Positions 16,418 through 23,624 of a stretch of DNA of 34,642 nt are shown here, piece by piece. The DNA is taken from assembly GCA_010672165.1 (NCBI GenBank), contig JAAHHN010000052.1, positions 1-34,642 of the forward strand, written 5' to 3'. The position numbers and the translations under genes were made by a program. The notes beneath the pieces are model-generated. The model worked only from the letters and a program-made list of their open reading frames with translations, did no database searches and had not been told where the DNA came from. The first letter of the stretch is position 1, and every line of letters starts with the position of its first letter. The stretch is from Spirulina sp. SIO3F2 (GTDB lineage Bacteria > Cyanobacteriota > Cyanobacteriia > Cyanobacteriales > Spirulinaceae).

Positions 16418-17221
16418 ATGGCTCATCGTTTCGCAAAACGGCTACTGCTCCCCCTGCTCACGGCGGTTCTGGTGTTCGCCTCCGGGTTTATTGCCCAGCC
16501 TGCTCAGGCGTTTGATAACCCTGACCTGCTGCCCGAGCACGATACCCCGATCGTGGACTTGGCGAACTTCTTGCCCAAAATTCAAGAAAACAAGCTGGTT
16601 CAAGACTTCCTCAACTTTGAACAAGAAACAGGCTGGAAGTTACGGGTACTTACGCAGTATGACCAAACGCCTGGACGGGCGGTTATCCCTTACTGGGGTT
16701 TGGATGATCAGAGCATTCTGTTGGTAGCCGATGCGCGGGGTGGGAATCTCCTGGCGTTTAGCGTTGGGGACAAGGTTTATGACTTGCTGCCTCGCACCTT
16801 CTGGATCGAGCTGCAAACTCGCTTCGGCAACATGTATTACGTCCGTGAAAATGGCGAAAACAATTCGATCGCCACAGCCATGACCACCGTCAAGCAATGC
16901 CTAACCAATGGTGGCTGTGATGTAGTGCCTGGCTTGCCCCGTGAGCAGTGGATTTTGACGCTGATCACCTCTATTCTTGGCGGCGTTATTTGTGGTTTAG
17001 CAGCAGTTCCCCGTAAGGAAGGTCAGATTATTGCTTGGCAATGGGCGCTGATTTTCTCTCCCCTGTGGGGCATCTTATTCTTGGCATTCGGTATTGGCCC
17101 AGTTGTTACCCGCACCTCCGACTGGTTGCCGTTGTTCCGGAATGTGATGGGCTTTAGCATGGGTTTGTTGGTGGCATACCTTGCACCGATGATGAGTGCA
17201 TCCCGTCCGTCTGAGACCTAG
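16418..17221 (+). CDS. psb32: Psb32-type TPM-domain thylakoid protein
   Basis: The 267-residue protein starts with a signal peptide (MAHRFAKRLLLPLLTAVLVF, cleavage near AQA|FDN at residue 31). A TPM (TLP18.3/Psb32/MOLO-1) domain follows, with ETGWKLRVLTQYDQTPGRAV and SILLVADARGGNLLAFSVGD. Three hydrophobic segments come last (about 177-197, 206-226 and 238-258). This is the architecture of cyanobacterial Psb32, a protein linked to protection and repair of photosystem II. The gene has its own promoter and a strong terminator, so it appears monocistronic. Confidence 0.9.
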   Translation: MAHRFAKRLLLPLLTAVLVFASGFIAQPAQAFDNPDLLPEHDTPIVDLANFLPKIQENKLVQDFLNFEQETGWKLRVLTQYDQTPGRAVIPYWGLDDQSILLVADARGGNLLAFSVGDKVYDLLPRTFWIELQTRFGNMYYVRENGENNSIATAMTTVKQCLTNGGCDVVPGLPREQWILTLITSILGGVICGLAAVPRKEGQIIAWQWALIFSPLWGILFLAFGIGPVVTRTSDWLPLFRNVMGFSMGLLVAYLAPMMSASRPSET

Positions 17222-17287
17222 ATATTCAGTTTGCAATTCGCAGTTTGCAATTTCTCCCGTAGGAATGGGATTGCAGCATAAAGTTTA

Positions 17288-17324
17288 AGCAGCGAGATCA
17301 GAAAACCTGATCTCGCTGCTTTTT
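17288..17324 (+). terminator. Strong rho-independent terminator of psb32
   Basis: A perfect 14-bp stem, AGCAGCGAGATCAG (17288-17301) and CTGATCTCGCTGCT (17307-17320), has a 5-base loop AAAAC and is followed by TTTT. Confidence 0.9.
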
Positions 17325-17342
17325 GGTATTTTGGCTCGTTAC

Positions 17343-17394
17343 CAGGCAGAGCCGCAAACGGTGCATGTCACGACAGAGCCATGACACGAGGGAA
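17343..17394. repeat. Dispersed CACGACAGAGCCA-type repeat, copy 2
   Basis: GCAGAGCCGCAAACGGTGCA followed by TGTCACGACAGAGCCATGAC and ACGAGGGAA. It resembles the sequence at 10343-10405 and the GGCAGAGCC-type repeats seen dispersed in cyanobacterial genomes. It lies between convergent genes. Confidence 0.45.
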
Positions 17395-17432
17395 AACGCT
17401 ATTTTCTTCCGCTTTCAATTACTGAATGCGCA

Positions 17433-18710
17433 CTACACCTGCTTAACCTGCTGGAGATACCACCCGCGGGCAGTATTGGCGATCGCCTTGCTGACCTGCT
17501 TCCAAGTCAGACCCGATGCTGCCAGTTCAGCAGTGCTTTCCTTTTGGATATCTTGACCCATCCACTTCAGGAAGGGGCCAATGTTCTGGATATCAATCCC
17601 GCCCACAGCCGTTGCCCCCTGCTCCAACCGGGCAGGTGTGACAAACAGCGCCACAAAATCAGCGATGCTCTGGGCAACTTCCGGGTCAATTTGTACGGCC
17701 TTGCGGGTTTTGACCACCTGGTGCTTTTCGCCTTTGGCCTTAAAGAGCAGTTCACTGTAGGAGAGGCGATCGCTTGCCACATCCTGGGGATAGAGCACGA
17801 TACCTTCTCCCAGACCTTCAATGCCAAAGGTTTCAGCTACCCACGGGTCGCATTGCTCGATCGCGCCCACCTGAGTATTGAGCCGCTCTGCCTGGGTTTG
17901 CAATTGAGCGCGATCGCTAAAATCCAGCTCAAATACATCACCCTGATAAGGCAGCACAAACACATCAAGATGCTCAGGGAGCTGAGCACGAATCTGTTCC
18001 GGCTCCACAATTAAGCGAGCGAGCTGACCGTTGATGCCTCCCACTTGCAGCGCAAAAACCGCAAAAATACGCTGTTCGAGCTGAGCGATCGCAGTCCGTT
18101 TCTGGATACCTTTACCGCACCATTCACCAAAAATGGTTAGGTGCTGTTCCGTAGCCAGAGTCTGGAAATAATCCAAATTAGCTGTAACCCAAGCTGCAAA
18201 TCCAGCATTGTCAGCCTGGGGGGTGATGATTTGGCTGCGGCTTTGTACTGCTACGCAGCGATCGCTAAAAATTTGCACGCCGCCATTGGTGCCATCCAGT
18301 TTTACCTTCGCCCGATAGCAGATCTTGGGCGCTTCCCCTCGCAGTTCAAACCCTCGACAGAGGTTGTGGAGCAGCTCAATGCTAGGCCATTTTTGCAACG
18401 TAACCGTATCGGTCACTTGCGCTTGGCAATATTGCGCGGATAAGTTTGTCCCCACTGGCTCGGAGACTGTGCCCAATGCCATCCCTGCGGAGAGGCAACC
18501 CCGCAATTTGGCAGGTTTAATCTTTGTCCCATCCTTGAGTGTGGCTCCGATGAGGGCAACGGCGACAGTGTCACCCGGTTCGTAGCAATTCTCTAGGTTG
18601 GCAACGATTTGCACGGTTTCATAGCCGTCGGCTCCCATCTGATAGAGGCGCAGGGCGTCGGCATTAGGATGGGATTGAACGTCGTAGACTTGTAGGGCAA
18701 TCACAGACAT
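17433..18710 (-). CDS. RNA ligase of the DRB0094/Rnl5 family with an N-terminal OB (tRNA-binding-like) domain
   Basis: The ATG at 18710 is chosen because GGAGG lies 10 bases upstream; the longer frame has no ribosome site. Residues 1-85 form an OB-fold domain like the tRNA-binding module of MetRS/EMAP II (VIALQVYDVQSHPNADALRL, then KLRGCLSAGMALG). The ligase domain has motif I KLDG with the AMP-accepting Lys137, motif III FGEWCG (Glu196), motif IV EGIVLY (Glu302) and motif V FKAK (Lys324, Lys326). A helical C-terminal domain (about 335-425) follows. This order matches Deinococcus RNA ligase (Rnl5), which seals 5'-phosphate/3'-OH nicks using ATP. The substrate in cyanobacteria is unknown. No RtcA, RtcB or polynucleotide kinase gene is adjacent. 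Confidence 0.88.
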   Translation of the reverse strand: MSVIALQVYDVQSHPNADALRLYQMGADGYETVQIVANLENCYEPGDTVAVALIGATLKDGTKIKPAKLRGCLSAGMALGTVSEPVGTNLSAQYCQAQVTDTVTLQKWPSIELLHNLCRGFELRGEAPKICYRAKVKLDGTNGGVQIFSDRCVAVQSRSQIITPQADNAGFAAWVTANLDYFQTLATEQHLTIFGEWCGKGIQKRTAIAQLEQRIFAVFALQVGGINGQLARLIVEPEQIRAQLPEHLDVFVLPYQGDVFELDFSDRAQLQTQAERLNTQVGAIEQCDPWVAETFGIEGLGEGIVLYPQDVASDRLSYSELLFKAKGEKHQVVKTRKAVQIDPEVAQSIADFVALFVTPARLEQGATAVGGIDIQNIGPFLKWMGQDIQKESTAELAASGLTWKQVSKAIANTARGWYLQQVKQV

Positions 18711-18729
18711 GGGCGCGACCTCCAGTTGT

Positions 18730-18759
18730 TTGTAGTATATGAACCTCAATATACTACAA
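18730..18759 (-). promoter_or_regulatory. 11-bp palindrome upstream of the RNA ligase gene
   Basis: TTGTAGTATAT (18730-18740) and ATATACTACAA (18749-18759) form a perfect 11-bp inverted repeat with an 8-base spacer, 20-50 bases before the ligase ATG. It may be an operator or a leader hairpin. It contains TATAT sequences that could serve as a -10 element. Confidence 0.55.
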
Positions 18760-18830
18760 GAGAATTACAGAGAAAGTCTAATGGTGAGCGGAAATGCTGA
18801 CGCAAGAGGTGTAACGTCAGTGAATTATTA

Positions 18831-18956
18831 GGGCGCGTCGTCATTTAAAACCAGAAGCCTTAGTAGGACAGGCGATAGAGCGCCCGACCCAAAAACAAGC
18901 AAAGGGGCTGTAAGGCAGTCATGGTAAGCGTTGGCCATCTAACTGACAACAGCCCC
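18831..18956. mobile_element. MITE-like element with imperfect terminal inverted repeats and TA flanks
   Basis: The left end GGGCGCGTCGTCATTTAAAA and the right end read inward, GGGGCTGTTGTCAGTTAGAT, match imperfectly, and both are flanked by TA (18829-18830, 18957-18958). The right half alone folds: AGGGGCTGT (18903-18911) with ACAGCCCCT (18949-18957), with inner CAGT/ACTG and ATGG/CCAT stems. The left end recurs at 30532. No transposase is encoded. The 18711-19101 gap between divergent genes holds this, the ligase palindrome and otherwise nothing I can identify. Confidence 0.5.
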
Positions 18957-19101
18957 TAGAGTCTGCACTGAATCCCAGAGCCATTCAGGATCGCTTACAA
19001 AAGTTTAGAATCAACCATTTCCGCCAATCCTTTAATCTGCTACAGCTTAAAATCGTATATTTTATATATAAATAACTTACGTTTGTTGTCCTTGAGTAAT
19101 C

Positions 19102-19770
19102 ATGATGAGAGAGAATAACCTCTTAGCTTCAACTGTACTACTGATTGCATCCAGTCTAACAATTGGGAGCTTTGGTAAAGGTGAACCAGCCAAAGCTGCA
19201 GTGATCACCTTCGATGATGCGATTCGGGGGGCTAGTGAGTATCAGTTTGATGGTGATGGAGATGGTATCAATGATGTCATTTTCTCCACAGAAGATCCGT
19301 TGGGTTTTAATACTGCTGGGCCTGGCCCCAACATGAGCTTTGTGCAGGAACCAGGTCTTGAAGGGACTTCCCTGCTCAATACAGATTTACGAGTAGACTT
19401 TTTAGTGGGGGCAACGGACTACCTACAATTTGGTTTTGCTTTAAATACGGGTCGAGAATCTAACGACGTATTCTCAAATATAGAAGTATATGACAAGAAC
19501 AGTCAGCTTCTCACTTCTGTTACCGAGTTGGCGAAGTTTACTAGCCCCAATGGTTCAGGGCGAAGTTCTTTTCCGGAAGGTCTGCTTAAAGCGACTTTTC
19601 AAGGTACAGCCGCCTATGCCAAGCTCAATTTTAATAGTGACTCTAGTCGCTATATTATTGATAATTTTGAAGGCAATTTTGGTAGCACTGAGGTTCCAGA
19701 ACCGCTGGCGACGCTTGCCCTATTAGGAATTGGTGTTGTGGGGCTTAACCTCCGCCGCCGCAAGCAGTAA
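19102..19770 (+). CDS. PEP-CTERM-sorted extracellular protein
   Basis: The 222-residue protein has a signal peptide (hydrophobic STVLLIASSLTIGSF, cleavage near AKAA|VIT) and ends VPEPLATLALLGIGVVGLNL then RRRKQ. This is a complete PEP-CTERM sorting signal: VPEP, transmembrane helix, Arg-rich tail. Proteins with it are processed by exosortase and usually exported to the surface or exopolysaccharide. The mature domain is beta-rich, with an Asp-rich loop DGDGDGINDV that may bind calcium. The start could also be the second ATG at 19105. Ligand unknown. A terminator lies about 150 bases downstream. Confidence 0.88.
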   Translation: MMRENNLLASTVLLIASSLTIGSFGKGEPAKAAVITFDDAIRGASEYQFDGDGDGINDVIFSTEDPLGFNTAGPGPNMSFVQEPGLEGTSLLNTDLRVDFLVGATDYLQFGFALNTGRESNDVFSNIEVYDKNSQLLTSVTELAKFTSPNGSGRSSFPEGLLKATFQGTAAYAKLNFNSDSSRYIIDNFEGNFGSTEVPEPLATLALLGIGVVGLNLRRRKQ

Positions 19771-19785
19771 TCCTAAATCCACGGT

Positions 19786-19897
19786 CTAGTACCGCAGGGC
19801 GGAAGTTCAAAGTGCAGAGTTCAAAGTTCAAAGTGTCTGTATGACAGATATCGGGTGGATTTTGAATAGGTGGCTTACTTCCGCCGTCGAGTACTAG
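19786..19897. mobile_element. Small inverted-repeat element (MITE-like)
   Basis: CTAGTACCGCAGGGCGGAAG (from 19786) and its imperfect reverse complement ending at 19897 (17 of 21 bases match) bound 112 bp. The interior carries TTCAAAG/TTCAAAG short repeats. No coding sequence is inside. The 19771-20378 gap holds this, the palindrome at 19919 and no supported gene. Confidence 0.45.
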
Positions 19898-19918
19898 GTA
19901 CCAAATATTGCGAGGTTC

Positions 19919-19951
19919 GGGGCTGGTTTGCAAACCAGCCCCTTGCTTGTT
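19919..19951 (+). terminator. Palindromic terminator-like hairpin
   Basis: GGGGCTGGTTTG/CAAACCAGCCCC is a perfect 24-base palindrome (19919-19942) followed by TTGCTTGTT. It probably ends the PEP-CTERM transcript, though the T tract is interrupted. Confidence 0.55.
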
Positions 19952-20378
19952 GACCATTAGCACAGGACAAATCACCCAAGGCAAACATAAGGAACTTTGT
20001 CTACATGGTTCTATAGCAAGGCTAGCTCCAGCGAGGATATTCTACAAAAATCTAAAACTCTCTTTTGGTAAGCGATGTTCACCCTAACGCAATGTCCTAA
20101 CCTTCTACCAACTCGGGTGAAGTCCTGCCTGCTCTGCCTGTAGACAATGGCAATGAACCCCTGCAATAGAGGTCAACTCCTGGAAGCTATGGTTCGGTTT
20201 CCCACACTCCGAAATAAGAAGATGTATCTGTATTCTTTGGAGAAAAAGGATTTCCCTTGATTTTTGCTTTTTCTGTCAAGTTCGGTTTACCGTACTCGGG
20301 TAACTACAGAAATTGCTACAGTGAACGAGAGCGATCGCTCATCCCATTGCTCTCAACCCACCTTTGGAAGTAACCCCC

Positions 20379-21080
20379 ATGACCACCATCCCCAAACTCT
20401 TGCTCGTTGACGATGAGCCCGGCCTGCGCGAAGCCGTGCAAGTTTACCTGGAAGACGACAACGAATTTGCCGTCACTGCCGTTGCCAGTGCTGCCGAAGC
20501 CTGGGATGCCCTGGAACGAGATAGCTTTGAGCTGGTGATCTCCGACATTATGATGCCTGAGGTGGATGGTTATCAGTTTTTAGATAAGCTGCGGGCCGAT
20601 CCCCGCTTTGGCACTGTGCCCGTGGTCTTTTTAACCGCCCGGGGTATGACCAGCGATCGCATTTTGGGCTACCAAGCGGGTTGCGATGCCTATTTGCCTA
20701 AACCTTTCGAGCCCGATGAACTGATGGCGATTGTCCGCAACTTGTTAGCTCGACGGGCAACCCCAGAATCTAGCAGTGATGACAGTGCCAAGCTCGAAGC
20801 GATCGCCCGTGAGTTGGCCACGATTAAGAGCATGTTGAACCAAAACCCCAGTGGTGGCATTAAGCCGACCGCATCCCCAATCAAAATTGATCTCACCCCC
20901 CGTGAGCAGAGTGTTTTGGATTTGGTGGCGCAGGGTCTGATGAACAAAGAAATCGCCAGCCAGCTTGAAACCAGTGTTCGCAATGTTGAGAAATATGTCA
21001 GTCGTTTGTTTAGTAAGACCGGTACTAACAGCCGCACTGAACTGGTGCGCTATGCCCTTGAATATGGCTTAACACAATGA
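20379..21080 (+). CDS. rre1: NarL/LuxR-type response regulator, Ycf29/Rre1 family
   Basis: The ATG at 20379 has GGAAG 8 bases upstream and gives 233 residues. The receiver has the acidic pair Asp11-Asp12, phosphorylation site Asp56 (VISDIMMP), Thr86 and Lys108 (PKPF). A 45-residue linker leads to a LuxR-type helix-turn-helix: LTPREQSVLDLVAQGLMNKE, then NVEKYVSRLFSKTGTNSRTE. The sequence closely fits Rre1/Ycf29, a regulator of stress responses known from cyanobacteria and red-algal plastids, usually paired with Hik34 or NblS-type kinases encoded elsewhere. No kinase gene is adjacent. DNA binding as a dimer is expected. Confidence 0.88.
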   Translation: MTTIPKLLLVDDEPGLREAVQVYLEDDNEFAVTAVASAAEAWDALERDSFELVISDIMMPEVDGYQFLDKLRADPRFGTVPVVFLTARGMTSDRILGYQAGCDAYLPKPFEPDELMAIVRNLLARRATPESSSDDSAKLEAIARELATIKSMLNQNPSGGIKPTASPIKIDLTPREQSVLDLVAQGLMNKEIASQLETSVRNVEKYVSRLFSKTGTNSRTELVRYALEYGLTQ

Positions 21081-21182
21081 CGTTAACCTAGAGCTCCCCC
21101 CTAACCCTATACCTCATAAGGCTTCTATCGTTTGTAATCCTTGGTTGTTGGTCGATAGAAAATATTAAGTTATCTAACAATA

Positions 21183-21198
21183 TGTGACGCAAATCACA
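21183..21198 (+). promoter_or_regulatory. CRP-type site TGTGA-N6-TCACA
   Basis: TGTGA (21183-21187), CGCAAA, TCACA (21194-21198) is a perfect match to the CRP/SyCRP1 core. Its centre is about 62 bases before the expected start of the promoter at 21217-21246, the classical class I activator position. Confidence 0.65.
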
Positions 21199-21216
21199 GC
21201 AAAGTAAACAAGAAAC

Positions 21217-21246
21217 TTGCATTTCGCAAAAAAACTTCAGTATATT
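21217..21246 (+). promoter_or_regulatory. Promoter of the 37-residue membrane peptide gene
   Basis: TTGCAT (21217-21222) and TATATT (21241-21246) with an 18-base spacer. The start is expected near 21252-21253, leaving a leader of about 89 bases before the ATG at 21341. Confidence 0.5.
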
Positions 21247-21340
21247 AGGAGCATTCGCAATAAAAAACAAGCTGTGCAGAAATAAAAGTCAGGGATTGCA
21301 GGTCAGCGCACAGCCCCACCTATAACAAAACTTGACGATC

Positions 21341-21454
21341 ATGCAACTTAATAATCAACCCATCAAAGAATCCGTCAGTCTTGCCTTAGCTTTGACATTG
21401 ATGAGCTTGGGTATCCTCACCCTAATCTCAACCAATCTGGGCTTTATTGACTGA
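21341..21454 (+). CDS. 37-residue single-helix membrane peptide
   Basis: The open reading frame begins MQLNNQPIKESVSLALALTL and ends in STNLGFID. A polar N-terminal stretch of 12 residues is followed by one hydrophobic helix (about 13-35). It is framed by a CRP-type site, a plausible promoter and a strong terminator, which argues for a real gene. I compared it by memory with PsbX, PsbY, PsaM and the small Pet subunits and found no match. A regulatory or assembly peptide of a membrane complex is possible. No clear Shine-Dalgarno sequence (GACGATC precedes the ATG). Confidence 0.6.
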   Translation: MQLNNQPIKESVSLALALTLMSLGILTLISTNLGFID

Positions 21455-21523
21455 ACTCTGGCGAAACACGAGTTTAGCTCGACATCTTCAGCAAACATCA
21501 TTATTTCCTTTAGCGTTGCTGTC

Positions 21524-21554
21524 AGGGTAGGTAAAACACCTGCCCTATTTTTTG
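21524..21554 (+). terminator. Rho-independent terminator after the small membrane peptide gene
   Basis: AGGGTAGGT (21524-21532) pairs with ACCTGCCCT (21538-21546), with one G-U pair and loop AAAAC, followed by A and six T. It may also serve folP, which converges from the other side. Confidence 0.85.
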
Positions 21555-21570
21555 TTTTATGAGCTTTGTT

Positions 21571-22431
21571 TTATGAGCGCCAGAGGCGATCGCTCACCCG
21601 ACAAACTTGCACCATCTCAGCCACATCATGAACTCGCAGGATATCTGCACGGGTGGCGATCGCGGTAGCACAAGCGGCCGCTGTCCCCCAAACCCGCTCT
21701 TTCGGATTAGGCTGTTCCAAAATATGGCCAATAAAACTTTTACGTGAGGGGCCAATCAATAACGGTGCATTGAGGGGGTCAAATTCTCGCAGACGTCGGA
21801 GTAACTCAATATTTTGCTCGGTTGTTTTGGCAAAGCCAATGCCGGGATCAAGAATAATCCGCTCCTGTGCAATCCCTGCTTGGGCGGCTAGTTCCAGACG
21901 ATCAGCAAAAAAGGTACTGATCTCAGCAATCAGATTCTGGTAACTTGTCCGCGTCTGCATGGTGGCAGGCGTGCCTCGGATATGCATTAACACATAAGGG
22001 ACAGACAGTTGTGCCACAGTGGCATACATCTGTTCATCAAAGGTGCCCCCCGAAATATCATTGACCAGGTTTGCACCAGCCGTCACAGCAGCCCCTGCTA
22101 TCGCAGCCCGACTGGTATCAATTGAGATGGGCACATCAAAGCGCGATCGCACCGCCTGGATAATGGGAATCACCCGCGCCAGCTCTTCATCCAGGCTAAT
22201 TTGTTCTGCCCCTGGCCGCGTTGATTGGCCTCCCACATCAACAATGTCTACACCTGCGGCCACCATCCGTTCCACCTGAGCGATCGCCGCCTCAAGCTGA
22301 TTAAATTCGCCCCCATCGCTAAAGCTATCGGGCGTCACGTTGAGGATGCCCATTACATAGGTGCGTTCTCCCCAGTTAAAGGTGCGATCGCTGAGGATGA
22401 GGGGGGTGAGTTGGCGCGGATCAACAGTCAT
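21571..22431 (-). CDS. folP: Dihydropteroate synthase
   Basis: This 286-residue enzyme joins p-aminobenzoate to 6-hydroxymethyl-dihydropterin diphosphate in folate synthesis and is the sulfonamide target. Signature 1 is MGILNVTPDSFSDGG (27-41) and signature 2 is VDVGGQSTRPGA (64-75). Further conserved parts are NDISGG, the pterin-site DPGIGFAKT, GPSRKSF and the closing RVHDV. Length and all loops are normal, so it should be active. tpiA lies upstream on the same strand, about 310 bp away with repeats between, so cotranscription is uncertain. Confidence 0.97.
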   Translation of the reverse strand: MTVDPRQLTPLILSDRTFNWGERTYVMGILNVTPDSFSDGGEFNQLEAAIAQVERMVAAGVDIVDVGGQSTRPGAEQISLDEELARVIPIIQAVRSRFDVPISIDTSRAAIAGAAVTAGANLVNDISGGTFDEQMYATVAQLSVPYVLMHIRGTPATMQTRTSYQNLIAEISTFFADRLELAAQAGIAQERIILDPGIGFAKTTEQNIELLRRLREFDPLNAPLLIGPSRKSFIGHILEQPNPKERVWGTAAACATAIATRADILRVHDVAEMVQVCRVSDRLWRS

Positions 22432-22528
22432 GATTGCAACATCAGGCGAGGTTTGTCGTTTTCTTGAACATAAAGGTCAAGAAAAACGGCGTTGCATAAT
22501 TGCGAGAGGAAACCGCCCTCTTCCCCAG

Positions 22529-22581
22529 CCCTTCTCCCACTGGGAGAAGGGAGCAAGAAGCCCTCTCCCACTGGGAGAGGG
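22529..22581. repeat. Two tandem CTCCCACTGGGAG hairpins
   Basis: CCCTTCTCCCA/TGGGAGAAGGG (22529-22551) and CCCTCTCCCA/TGGGAGAGGG (22561-22581) are two near-copies of one palindrome. This is a widespread intergenic repeat type. Confidence 0.7.
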
Positions 22582-22674
22582 TTGGGTGTAGAGCTATGCT
22601 CTTCTCGAAGAGTGGGTAGCGAAAGATTCATCTTCAAAATCAGCAACGCCTCAAGAAAAACAATTGGTTATTCT

Positions 22675-22719
22675 GTAGCGCAGGCATTTTATTCGTTGCA
22701 GGCTAGAAGCCTGCGCTAC
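22675..22719. repeat. GTAGCGCAGGC palindromic repeat after tpiA
   Basis: GTAGCGCAGGC (22675-22685) and GCCTGCGCTAC (22709-22719) pair perfectly. An alternative hairpin, GCAGGCT-AGA-AGCCTGC (22699-22715), is nested in the right half. It adjoins the tpiA stop and may end its transcript, though no T tract follows on the minus strand. Confidence 0.6.
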
Positions 22720-22740
22720 GGTTGAAAGGAATTAATCAGC

Positions 22741-23466
22741 TTACTGATAATTCACAATCCGAGCAAAACCTGCCGGATCAAGACTCGCCCCACCGACGAG
22801 TGCGCCATCAATCTCTGATTGGACCATGATTTCGTCCACATTCCCCGGTTTGACCGAACCACCATATTGAATGGTGACATCGGAGTTGGTCAGTTGACTG
22901 CGAATCACACCGATCACACGGTTAGCTTCATCGGCTGCGCAGGTATCTCCTGTGCCGATCGCCCAAATCGGCTCATAGGCAATCACCAAATTGGTTTGAT
23001 CCACATCCACCAGATCAATCTTTAGTTGTTTCTCAATGACAGCTTCAGTTTCTCCTGCATCCCGCTGGGCCTTGCTTTCCCCCACGCACAAGATAGGAGT
23101 CAAGCCGTAGCTCTGAGCGGCTTTCAACCGGAGGTTCACCGTCTCGTCAGTTTCCCCGAAATACTGCCGCCGTTCACTGTGACCGACGACCACATGGGTG
23201 ATGCCGGTTTCTTTGAGCATGGGCCCAGAAATCTCCCCCGTGTAAGCCCCTTGGGCTTCCCAATGGATGTTTTGCGCGCCCAGGCGCACATGGCTACCGT
23301 GCAATTGCTGAGACATGGTATGGAGGTTGGTGAAGGGCACACAGAGCAAGACTCCTCGCTCGGGTGCACTCTCTTGAATCTCCGGCAAAAAGGCTGCCAA
23401 GAACTCCTTAGCCTCCGCCTGAGTTTTGTACATTTTCCAGTTCCCGGCAATTAAAATTTTCCGCAC
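22741..23466 (-). CDS. tpiA: Triosephosphate isomerase
   Basis: The 241-residue protein interconverts dihydroxyacetone phosphate and glyceraldehyde 3-phosphate in glycolysis and the Calvin cycle. It begins at [12 protein letters not shown] holds the catalytic Lys11, VVVGHSERR the electrophile His96 and [11 protein letters not shown] the base Glu165. IQYGGSVKP and GALVGGASL complete the phosphate loops. Length and motifs are normal. It is transcribed toward folP, with palindromic repeats between the two. Confidence 0.97.
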   Translation of the reverse strand: MRKILIAGNWKMYKTQAEAKEFLAAFLPEIQESAPERGVLLCVPFTNLHTMSQQLHGSHVRLGAQNIHWEAQGAYTGEISGPMLKETGITHVVVGHSERRQYFGETDETVNLRLKAAQSYGLTPILCVGESKAQRDAGETEAVIEKQLKIDLVDVDQTNLVIAYEPIWAIGTGDTCAADEANRVIGVIRSQLTNSDVTIQYGGSVKPGNVDEIMVQSEIDGALVGGASLDPAGFARIVNYQ

Positions 23467-23624
23467 AGCTCTTAAATTTAAAAATCAATCAATAAATAAT
23501 GTCTGCAACACAGCGCCATTCAGACTCCAGAGCACAACGAACGTTCTCCGCAGCCGTCTAAAGCTTTATCAGTGTAGAACCTTGGGAGTCGCTTTGAAAA
23601 GCAGACCTATCACGGTGACGGATT

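Noticed and set aside
20145-20258. 37-codon frame starting MAMNPCNRGQLL upstream of rre1
   Set aside because: No ribosome site, promoter or recognisable features; unlike the 21341 gene it has no supporting signals.
22529-22581. Tandem palindromes as a short CRISPR array
   Set aside because: Only two units, no unique spacers of constant length and each unit is a simple hairpin; it fits an intergenic repeat.
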